Assembly (NCBI GenBank): GCA_025455765.1
Contig: JALOLX010000010.1
Span: forward strand, 1 to 14,427
Direction: 5' to 3'
Source: Flavobacteriales bacterium
GTDB lineage: Bacteria > Bacteroidota > Bacteroidia > Flavobacteriales_F > PHOS-HE28
Length of the DNA: 14,427 nucleotides
Shown here: piece after piece, positions 1-5,924 of the stretch
Layout of the letters: every line of letters begins with the position of its first letter
How positions within the stretch are numbered: the stretch's first letter is position 1
Notes under the pieces: generated by a model
What the model saw: the letters and a program-made list of their open reading frames with translations, nothing else
Told to the model about the DNA's origin: nothing
The model's database searches: none
Program-made: the position numbers and the translations under genes

Positions 1-762
1 ATCACCGGGTACGTTGCGGTTCTCCACGCGTTGCGCGTTGGAGTTGTTGATGGAGTTGTCGGTCCAGGTACCGGTGAGCTCTCCGTAGTAGCCATCGCAG
101 GGCCAGGCTCCGGTGTGTTCGCCGTGACCATCGGGCGCCTGGTTGCCCGAATAGGGTACGGGGATGTGACCGAAGAGGAAGAGCGCCTTGACGTTGGTGG
201 GGTCGCTGTTGTACAGGCTGGTGATGGTGTTGCGCACCGACTGCACAGAGGCTGTGCGACTTACATCGCTCCGGAGAACCGTCCAACCATCGGCTACAAG
301 ATCGTTCTGGAGTTGCTGAAGTTCGCTGGCCAGAGGTGCCGCCATGGTGTTGTCCACCAAGAGGATCATCTTGCCGCGGCTGTCCACTGCGGGCACTTCA
401 ATACCGGTGGCCACGTAGCCATTACCGGTGACGCCACCGGCCACGCGCACCACGCGGTATTCGTACAGCGTGCCCACCTGAACGGCATTGTCCTGGAACT
501 GGGTGGCCGATGCGGTCACGGTGGCGTACGCGCTGCCCCATGCATTGGCATCGATGGTCTTGCGGAACACGGTGATGGAGGACGTGCTGGGCAGCGTGGT
601 CCAGTTCAGGGTGATGCGAGCAGGGCTCGTCTGTACAGTGGCCCACAGCTGCACCGAGGCCCGCTCTGAGCTGGTCTGTGCGACGGCCAACGCCGGCAGC
701 AACAAGAGGGCGATGATGACCGACCACCACCACAGGTGGCCCATACGTTCGCTTTCGGTCAT
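1..762 (-). CDS. Secreted protein with FN3-like and gingipain (C25)-like N-terminal regions, 3' end outside window
   Basis: Only the first 254 residues lie in the window; the frame is open to base 1. A hydrophobic segment (residues about 11-29, WWW followed by an I/L/A-rich run, ending ALAVAQ) is a good Sec signal peptide. Residues about 35-122 read as a fibronectin-III-like beta domain (LNWTTLPSTSSITVFRK, then LYEYRVVRV). From residue 131 (KMILLVDN) a Rossmann-like alpha/beta region follows, with VKALFLFGHIPVPYSG at 191-206 and a D-G-Y-Y-G motif at 223-227, recalling the LLVGD...D.vYG segment ahead of the catalytic His/Cys of C25 peptidases. The catalytic residues, if any, would lie beyond the window, so protease activity is not shown. 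Export is likely; use of the type IX system is inferred, since its C-terminal sorting domain cannot be seen. The start is uncertain: ATG 744 gives the most compact signal peptide, and the frame stays open upstream to ATGs at 822 and 831. No strong ribosome binding site decides between them. Confidence 0.72.
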   Translation of the reverse strand, partial: MTESERMGHLWWWSVIIALLLLPALAVAQTSSERASVQLWATVQTSPARITLNWTTLPSTSSITVFRKTIDANAWGSAYATVTASATQFQDNAVQVGTLYEYRVVRVAGGVTGNGYVATGIEVPAVDSRGKMILLVDNTMAAPLASELQQLQNDLVADGWTVLRSDVSRTASVQSVRNTITSLYNSDPTNVKALFLFGHIPVPYSGNQAPDGHGEHTGAWPCDGYYGELTGTWTDNSINNSNAQRVENRNVPGD

Positions 763-1041
763 TTTCCGCTCGGGCACAATGGTCCACAACAGGGAGCCGA
801 TCTCATGGATGGTATTGCGCATCGTTCTCATCGTTCTCACAGCGGTTTTTCGTCCTTGCTGGGTGCAAAGATCCACGGAACGACCATGCGGCGCCAGTGG
901 CTACAACCCGCGTCAATACAGGCGTTCAGGAGGTTCTGGCGCCCATTGTTCCCGGTTCGTCGAGCTTCCGTCCCGGCTCGGCAGGAGCAGGACCCGTTCC
1001 GGCACTTTTCCACGATCCGACGAACGGCCTTCGTTCCCCGT
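763..1041. other. 279-nt gap between two minus-strand genes
   Basis: No convincing gene lies here. It holds the 3' side of the flavoprotein gene and the upstream region of the secreted-protein gene. Seen: a small hairpin ACGAA-CGGCC-TTCGT at 1020-1034, just after the flavoprotein stop, without a clear U-tract; a 7-bp inverted repeat GGCGCCA (890-896) / TGGCGCC (937-943); a minus-strand GATCTTTG at 866-873, one mismatch from the Bacteroidota -7 consensus TAnnTTTG, about 100 nt upstream of the ATG at 762; and an exact 9-bp tandem repeat ATCGTTCTC at 821-838. None of these is decisive. Confidence 0.4.
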
Positions 1042-2241
1042 TCAATTTGTTCCCTCACCCTGCAACCGAGCCCGGATGCCCATCGCCGCATAGTACCCCA
1101 TGGCGAAGGCCCCCTGCAACAGGAAGCCACCTGTGGGGGCGTCCGTATCGAGCATCTCGCCAGCCACGAAGAGGTGCGGGTACCGCAGCAGGGAAAGGTC
1201 CGGAGCGACCTCGGATAGCGCGATGCCCCCCACGGTACTGATGGCCTCTGGGATCGGACGCAAGCCGTTCACCGGCACGCGTACGGCCTTCAGATCGGCG
1301 GCCCAACAGTTCCCGTCCAGGTAGCGCTGCTTCGGCGTAAAGGCCTTGAAGAAGGCCATGGCCGTGCGGTCCAGGCGAAGAGCGGCTGGCCGTTCGTTCC
1401 ATCGCGTGGAACGCAGTCGCTCGGTAATGGCCTCTTCGCTGAGGTCCGGCTTAAGATCAATGATCAGCTCGGCGGTGCCGCTGTTCAGCAGGGCCTCACG
1501 CAGGACCGGTACAAGCGGATAAATGGCATTGCCTTCCACACCCTGAGCGGTAATGGTGAGCTCGCCACGGAGCGCGTGGAGACCGGCGCTGGCCCTGATG
1601 TTCTTCAACGGCTTGCCCGCATGGATGCGCAACGCCTCGGGAAGGGGCACCTCCACCCCACAATTCGATGCTGCGAAGGGTACTGTGGCTACACTGATCG
1701 CGGCGAAGTGGTCCAGCCAGTCACCCGTGGAGCCGGTCACTGGCCAGGATGCACCACCCAATGCAAAGAGGCAGCATGGATGATCGAGCACCATTCTGGT
1801 GCTGGCCGCTTCGATCAGGGGGCGTGCGTGCGGATCGAAGCCCACAAAGGCATGGTCCGTGTGGATCCGCACCCCGCGTTCGTTCAAGTGGGCACGCAGA
1901 CGCTGCAACACTTCAGCAGGGCGCAGGCCACGCTGCGGGAACACCCTTCCGCTGGAGCCCACGTAGGTCTCTACACCCAAGGAGCTGAACCAGGCACGTA
2001 GCTCATTCGGTCCGAAAGCGGTGATGATCGGACGCAGGCGCTCCTGCGGCGAGTAATGTGCCAGATGCGCTTCGCCTTCGGTAGCGTTGGTGAGGTTCAG
2101 CCCGCCGTCACCGGCCACCAGGAACTTGCGTCCGACGGTCCGTTGGCGTTCATAGAGATCGACCTCCGCGTGGCTGGCCAGGACCGAAGCCGCGATCATG
2201 CCGGCAGGCCCCCCACCGATGATGGCCACCCGATCAACCAT
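1042..2241 (-). CDS. NAD(P)/FAD-dependent oxidoreductase, HI0933 / PP_4765-type flavoprotein
   Basis: A 399-residue flavoprotein, full length for the family. The dinucleotide-binding GGGPAG lies at residues 9-14 with the acidic partner E31 after the second strand (LYER). The family signature GRKFLVAGDGGLNLTN is at 37-52, an ALGGASWPVTGSTGDW-type segment lies mid-protein, GLRPIPEAISTVGGI follows, and the C-terminal FAD-contacting stretch (FVAGEMLDTDAPTGG, then FLLQGAFAMG) is at 358-382. The GKGGLN-like motif and the PEAI.T.GGI element match the flavoprotein family named after HI0933, and the K-F-L-V-A-G-x-G-G-L-N form resembles the PP_4765 subgroup. The physiological substrate of that subgroup is not established to my knowledge. 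The protein is soluble, with no signal peptide. It begins 27 nt after the stop of the OmpA-family gene on the same strand, so the two may be co-transcribed, though their functions do not obviously connect. Confidence 0.9.
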   Translation of the reverse strand: MVDRVAIIGGGPAGMIAASVLASHAEVDLYERQRTVGRKFLVAGDGGLNLTNATEGEAHLAHYSPQERLRPIITAFGPNELRAWFSSLGVETYVGSSGRVFPQRGLRPAEVLQRLRAHLNERGVRIHTDHAFVGFDPHARPLIEAASTRMVLDHPCCLFALGGASWPVTGSTGDWLDHFAAISVATVPFAASNCGVEVPLPEALRIHAGKPLKNIRASAGLHALRGELTITAQGVEGNAIYPLVPVLREALLNSGTAELIIDLKPDLSEEAITERLRSTRWNERPAALRLDRTAMAFFKAFTPKQRYLDGNCWAADLKAVRVPVNGLRPIPEAISTVGGIALSEVAPDLSLLRYPHLFVAGEMLDTDAPTGGFLLQGAFAMGYYAAMGIRARLQGEGTN

Positions 2242-2268
2242 GGCCGGGCGCTGCGGCTTCAGAGAGGA

Positions 2269-3246
2269 TCACTCCTTCACCAGGTTGTACAGCTCCTTCA
2301 GGTCCGGTGCCAGGATGATCTCGATGCGCCGATTGCGGGCTTTGTCCGCGGGGTCCACCGGTACATGTTCGCCCCGGCCCGCAGCGGTCACCCGCACGGG
2401 ATCCATCCGGCTCGTCTCCTGGATCAACCGCACCACGCTGGTGGCGCGCAGTACGCTGAGGTCCCAATTGTCCTTGAGGGTGCCACCCGGTTGAACCTTA
2501 TCCGTGTCGGTGTGCCCTTCCACAAGGACGTTCAGGTCCGCCTCGTTCTCAATGGCCTTGGCCAGTTTGGCAATGAGCTCCTTTCCCTTGGCATCCACGG
2601 CATAGCTGCCGCTCGGGAAGAGGAGCTTGTTGTCCATGCTCACGTAGATGCGGCCGTTGCGCTGTTCCACGGTTAGGCCCTTGCCTTCGAAGCCGGTGAG
2701 CGCCGTGCTTACGCGGTCCTTCAACGCGCGCATGGCAGCATCCTTGCTGGCCAGTTCGGCACGCAGTTCGGTGAGGGCCGCCTCGCGTTCGGCCAGGGCG
2801 CTCTCCTTCTCGTTCACACGACGCGCCAGCGCGTTCACCGAATCCTCCTTGTTCATCAGGTCGAGGCGGAGGCTCTCCAGATCGGTAAGGAGCTTGCGGT
2901 TCTCGCTGCGGTCACCGGCCAGGAGCTTGTTGTACTTGTCCAGTAGTTCGTTGTTCAGGTCGTTGATCTTGTCGTACTGCACGGTCATCTGGCGGAGCGA
3001 GGTACCCAGCACGGTGGTATCACGGCGCAGCTCTTCCACGCGCTTGGTGTTCTCGGCATCACGCGCTTTGATCTCTTCGAAGGCGGCCTGTGCATCGCGT
3101 GCACGGGCATTGGCGGCATCCACTTCGCCTTGCATGGTGCGCACACGCGTCTCGGATTCCTCGTATTTGCGGGCAGGTACGCAGGCAACGAACGCTGCAC
3201 TGACGAGCAGCAGCATGGAGAGCGGGCGGAAGTAGGATGAACGCAT
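2269..3246 (-). CDS. OmpA-family lipoprotein with long coiled coil
   Basis: A 325-residue protein started at ATG 3246, because this places a lipoprotein signal at the N-terminus (MRSSYFRPLS, hydrophobic core LLLVSAAFV, lipidated C22 preceded by FVA). The longer in-frame ATG at 3339 would bury that signal and is rejected. Residues about 25-185 are a charged heptad-rich coiled coil (many E/R/K/A, e.g. NEKESALAEREAALTELRAE). Residues about 190-312 form the OmpA C-terminal peptidoglycan-binding domain: VEGHTDTD at 242-249, with D247 equivalent to the diaminopimelate-binding Asp, and DLSVLRA at 262-268, with R267 equivalent to the binding Arg; the NRRIEI strand is at 305-310. A loop between these motifs (KVQPGGTLKDNW) is longer than in E. 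coli OmpA, as is common in Bacteroidota. The likely role is tethering an envelope membrane to peptidoglycan. The gene is divergent from the unknown gene at 3380 and precedes the flavoprotein gene. Confidence 0.9.
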   Translation of the reverse strand: MRSSYFRPLSMLLLVSAAFVACVPARKYEESETRVRTMQGEVDAANARARDAQAAFEEIKARDAENTKRVEELRRDTTVLGTSLRQMTVQYDKINDLNNELLDKYNKLLAGDRSENRKLLTDLESLRLDLMNKEDSVNALARRVNEKESALAEREAALTELRAELASKDAAMRALKDRVSTALTGFEGKGLTVEQRNGRIYVSMDNKLLFPSGSYAVDAKGKELIAKLAKAIENEADLNVLVEGHTDTDKVQPGGTLKDNWDLSVLRATSVVRLIQETSRMDPVRVTAAGRGEHVPVDPADKARNRRIEIILAPDLKELYNLVKE

Positions 3247-3317
3247 GGCCGATGGGTGTGGAATGGGACGTTCAAAGGTGAGGCGGGTCACCGGTCGGAG
3301 ACACGCCCATGCAACAC

Positions 3318-3325
3318 TATTTTTG
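3318..3325 (+). promoter_or_regulatory. Candidate Bacteroidota -7 promoter element
   Basis: TATTTTTG matches the Bacteroidota -7 consensus TAnnTTTG exactly. It lies in the 133-nt divergent region and would place the transcription start near 3331, giving a leader of about 50 nt before ATG 3380. No TTG is found at the expected -33 spacing, so the element is incomplete. On the opposite strand the overlapping TAGTGTTG (3312-3319) could be a weaker -7 box for the OmpA gene. Confidence 0.35.
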
Positions 3326-3338
3326 AACAGTACGTTCA
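3324..3338. promoter_or_regulatory. 15-bp dyad at the predicted transcription start, possible operator
   Basis: TGAAC-AGTAC-GTTCA is an inverted repeat with perfect 5-bp arms that overlaps the last bases of the candidate -7 element. A bound protein here could block initiation of the plus-strand gene. The regulator is unknown, and the repeat is short enough that chance is possible. Confidence 0.3.
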
Positions 3339-3342
3339 TAGG

Positions 3343-3360
3343 GCGTGGGCAACCCCACGC
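3343..3360 (+). other. Leader hairpin
   Basis: GCGTGGG-CAAC-CCCACGC forms a perfect 7-bp GC-rich stem with a 4-nt loop, 20 nt upstream of ATG 3380. It would lie in the 5' leader of the unknown gene. It has no U-tract, so it is not a standard terminator; it could affect leader stability or translation. Confidence 0.35.
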
Positions 3361-3379
3361 TCATCAACCGTTCGCCGCC

Positions 3380-4138
3380 ATGCTCAACCGTCATTGGGCA
3401 TCCACGCCCGCCTTCGATCTTGAACTGAAGCGCTATCAATTGTTGGCCTTTCTGCAGCGTGTGCAGCGTGGCTTCGATGCGGAGAAGTTGTATCCCTACC
3501 TCACCGAGCTGCGCCAACAAGTGGCCGATCTGGTGACCTTGCAACAGGGGCGTGAAGCATCGCAGGGATTACGGCAGGGAGATGTGCTGGGCTTCGATCT
3601 GCGACAGGCGCGCCTGATGCGGAGCGTGGTACCCGACCCTGATGAGCTCGGGGTGGTGGACGAACTGCTGGCGCTGGCCCTACCCGATCTGCAACAACAG
3701 GCCCAGTGGGGTGCAGAACTGCGACGGTCCTTGTTGAACGAGCTGGAACTTCGACCGGTGGGTCTGCAACCGATGCATCAGTACGAGGGCTGGCTCCTGC
3801 TCTTTGCAGGTACCGAAGCACGGGCCTACTCCTACACCATTCCCTGGGTGGTGAGCAGTGCCGCCTTCGATACCGCTGCAGAGGTACGCACGCAGTATGT
3901 GACGAGCTTCAGCTGGGGACCCGCCAGCCGCTTGGAACAGGTGCGTCATCGCTTGGAACGTGAGCGCCCATCACCGTTCTGGGTGGCCACCTATGCGTTG
4001 GAGGCGGGCCGCGAACTGCCACGCATGGAAACACTGCTGCCCCTGGCGCGGCATCTGCTCTTCGCGCGCATCGCGCAGCTCACTGGGCCGGACGGTCGAA
4101 CCAGGCCGAGCGCAGCTGAAGGAAGTCCATCCCATTGA
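3380..4138 (+). CDS. Protein of unknown function, 252 residues, predicted cytoplasmic
   Basis: I cannot assign a function. ATG 3380 is chosen because the only upstream in-frame ATG (3245) would run through the promoter region and add a low-complexity non-native-looking segment. The protein has no signal peptide or membrane segment. Its N-terminal half is helical and charged (FDLELKRYQLLAFLQRVQRG at 12-31, then KLYPYLTELRQQVADL). The middle contains ELRPVGLQPMHQYEGWLLLF at 123-142 followed by aromatic-rich beta-like segments (AYSYTIPWVV, YVTSFSWG). The overall pattern resembles a conserved Bacteroidota hypothetical protein, but this is from memory. The final 19 codons overlap the 3' end of the convergent solute-binding gene, so the basic C-terminal tail (GRTRPSAAEGSPSH) may be constrained by the other strand. 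It is divergent from the OmpA-family gene. Confidence 0.75.
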   Translation: MLNRHWASTPAFDLELKRYQLLAFLQRVQRGFDAEKLYPYLTELRQQVADLVTLQQGREASQGLRQGDVLGFDLRQARLMRSVVPDPDELGVVDELLALALPDLQQQAQWGAELRRSLLNELELRPVGLQPMHQYEGWLLLFAGTEARAYSYTIPWVVSSAAFDTAAEVRTQYVTSFSWGPASRLEQVRHRLERERPSPFWVATYALEAGRELPRMETLLPLARHLLFARIAQLTGPDGRTRPSAAEGSPSH

Positions 4139-5795
4139 TGGGCAGGTCGCGCACCCAGGGTTGCAACGCCCGCACCATGCGCTCATGGTAGATGGGGAGC
4201 ACGACGGCATCTTCCATCAGGATACGCTCACAATTAGCCAACAAGCGCATCCGCTCGGTGCGATCGATGCTGGACTGGGCGGCCTGGAAGTAGGCGTCGT
4301 ATTGCTTATCCTTGAAGCGGGTGCTGCTCAGGAACGAGGGTTCCGTCGTGTCCGCTGGTGCGTTACGCCCGTAGAACAAGGCGAGGAAGTTCTCCGGATC
4401 AGGATGGTCAGCCACCCAGCCTTCGCGCCAGAACTGGGCCTGTGCGCGTTCGACCCGCGCGAAGTGCTGCTCAGCGGGAAGCACGCTGATCACCGCCTGC
4501 ACACCCAGGTTACGCTCCAGCATGACCTGCACGGCACTCGCCACGCGCACGTAGGCGGGGCCATCGTTGTTGACCTGCAGGAACACCGTGGGCAGATCGG
4601 CGCCCGAGGCATACCCCGCCTCACGCAGCAACGCTTTGGCCTGCGCGGGATCATAGCCCAGCAGCGGAACAGAGTCGTACGGATAGTCCGGGAGCCCTGG
4701 TGGTACCACACCGCGTTCAGCAGGCAGGGCCAGTTCACCGAGCACCGAATCCACCAGAGCGCGGCGATCAATGGCGAGGGAGAAGGCCTTTCTCACCCGC
4801 CGATCGGTGAAGGGCGCCCGTACCCGCGAAAAGCCATAGAACTGTACCGATAAGCCTGCCGCCGTGAGCACTGTGGGGGGGCCTTCAGGCCGCGCAGCCA
4901 GCGCCGTAAGCGCCGCCCGATCAGGCTCGGGGTAATAGGTGAGGGTTCCGCGTGAGAACGCCTCCCATTCCTTGGCGCGGTCCTGTTCGAAGGTCACCCG
5001 CACGCCATCGAGGAACGGCAGGGCATTGCCATGCTCATCGGTGCCCCAATAGGCCGGGTTGCGCTCGAACACCATGGAGCTTCCTGGCTTCATGGCGCGC
5101 AAGATGAACGCTCCGGTACCCACGGGATGCCAAGGCAGGTCGTCGCCATAATGGGCCACAATTTCCTTGGGGTATATCCAGCACCCTTGATGTGCCAACA
5201 CCTGCAAAAAGGTGGTGGACGGTGCACTGAGCGTGATGCGGAACCGCCCGTCGTCCAAGAGTTCCAGGCCCTTTACCGGCGGTGGTGTGCGGCCTGCCAT
5301 CACCGCGTTGATCCGCGCCCCGGCACCGAGCACCAGGTCCTGGAACAGCCAGGCCAGCAGGTTCCGGGGCCCAGGGGTGCACAGTTCCGTGAAGCAGTGC
5401 AGGACGTCCTCGCCCGTCATTTCGCGGCCCTTGCCACCCTCGAAACAGGGATCATCGTGGAAGCGTACACCCTTCCGCAACTCGAAGGTGTATACGGTAT
5501 TGGTAGGGTCTACCTCCCAACTTGTAGCCAAGCCTGGCTGAATGCTAAGGTCAGTACCATCGATGCGTAACAGGCCTTCGTAGACCTGTGCAGCCAACCT
5601 GTACGACGACAGTTGGGTGATCCCCAGCGGGAACAGACCGCGCACGGGCGCAGACTCGTTATAGTTGAACATCCCGCCATACTTGCGGCCTCCCTGGCCT
5701 TCCACGGAGCGACCACCCGGTTCGGTGGGTGTGCAGGACATCCACGTGGTGAACGCGATGAACAGGAGGAGACGGAAGGCGTTGTGCTGCGGCAT
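4080..5795 (-). CDS. Peptide/nickel-type ABC solute-binding lipoprotein (SBP_bac_5)
   Basis: A 571-residue protein of the extracellular solute-binding family 5, close to the usual length. ATG 5795 is chosen because it gives a short lipoprotein signal (MPQHNAFRLLLFIAFTTWMS then C21); the open frame continues 85 codons upstream into the neighbouring promoter region without signal character. The family signature is clear at residues 71-114: VYEGLLRIDG, IQPGLATSWEVD, YTFELRKGVRFHDD. Later elements include HPVGTGAFILR, FERNPAYWG, the RRVRKAFSLAIDRRALVDSVL segment around the ligand-site hinge, and GYDPAQAKALLREAGY. Three cysteines lie in or near an insertion after FHDD (C117, C134, C139; PCFEGGKGREMTGEDV then CF and LC), where most family members have a short FHDG..tAeDV link. 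The role would be capture of peptides or a similar ligand in the periplasm, but no permease or ATPase genes are in the window, so the partner and ligand are unknown. The lipobox has W at -3, which is unusual. Confidence 0.88.
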   Translation of the reverse strand: MPQHNAFRLLLFIAFTTWMSCTPTEPGGRSVEGQGGRKYGGMFNYNESAPVRGLFPLGITQLSSYRLAAQVYEGLLRIDGTDLSIQPGLATSWEVDPTNTVYTFELRKGVRFHDDPCFEGGKGREMTGEDVLHCFTELCTPGPRNLLAWLFQDLVLGAGARINAVMAGRTPPPVKGLELLDDGRFRITLSAPSTTFLQVLAHQGCWIYPKEIVAHYGDDLPWHPVGTGAFILRAMKPGSSMVFERNPAYWGTDEHGNALPFLDGVRVTFEQDRAKEWEAFSRGTLTYYPEPDRAALTALAARPEGPPTVLTAAGLSVQFYGFSRVRAPFTDRRVRKAFSLAIDRRALVDSVLGELALPAERGVVPPGLPDYPYDSVPLLGYDPAQAKALLREAGYASGADLPTVFLQVNNDGPAYVRVASAVQVMLERNLGVQAVISVLPAEQHFARVERAQAQFWREGWVADHPDPENFLALFYGRNAPADTTEPSFLSSTRFKDKQYDAYFQAAQSSIDRTERMRLLANCERILMEDAVVLPIYHERMVRALQPWVRDLPINGMDFLQLRSAWFDRPAQ

Positions 5796-5821
5796 AACGG
5801 CCGGTAAAAGTATCCGAAGGC

Positions 5822-5849
5822 ACCAAGGCCCTTCCACCGGTACCTTGGT
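5822..5849. promoter_or_regulatory. 7-bp inverted repeat, possible operator between divergent genes
   Basis: ACCAAGG (5822-5828) and CCTTGGT (5843-5849) are perfect inverted arms separated by 14 bp, so their centres lie 21 bp apart, about two turns of B-DNA. This is the geometry expected of a dimeric regulator binding one DNA face. It lies 27 nt upstream of the solute-binding gene start and 75 nt upstream of the barrel gene start. Confidence 0.35.
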
Positions 5850-5901
5850 CACGATCAACAGCCCAGTGGTGATGACGCCGTTCCGGCCGCTGGACCACGC
5901 A

Positions 5902-5909
5902 TAATTTTT
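5902..5909 (+). promoter_or_regulatory. Candidate -7 element for the outer-membrane protein gene
   Basis: TAATTTTT differs from TAnnTTTG only in its last base and is the only A/T-rich octamer in a GC-rich stretch. TTC at 5881-5883 sits 18 bp upstream in place of the -33 TTG. ATG 5925 is only 15 nt downstream, so the leader would be very short. A weaker minus-strand counterpart, TACTTTTA, is at 5805-5812 just ahead of the solute-binding gene. Confidence 0.3.
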
Positions 5910-5924
5910 CCGCCGCCGCGCCGT

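Noticed and set aside
31..669. A 212-codon plus-strand open frame over the left-edge gene
   Set aside because: The minus strand encodes a signal peptide, an FN3-like domain and a C25-like motif over the same bases; the plus-strand product is glycine/valine-rich without motifs.
890..943. Inverted repeat GGCGCCA/TGGCGCC as a possible attachment site or small mobile element
   Set aside because: The arms contain a self-palindromic GGCGCC common in GC-rich DNA; there is no flanking duplication and no transposase-like gene.
1020..1034. Hairpin after the flavoprotein stop as an intrinsic terminator
   Set aside because: Only 5 bp of stem and no U-tract; kept as a note in the gap entry rather than called.
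837..1241. Small plus- and minus-strand open frames around the 3' end of the flavoprotein gene and the following gap
   Set aside because: They are rich in R, P, S and W, lack ribosome binding sites and mostly lie over the flavoprotein coding region.
3247..3339. Longer start for the OmpA-family lipoprotein at ATG 3339
   Set aside because: It adds 31 residues ahead of a good lipoprotein signal peptide and would overlap the divergent control region.
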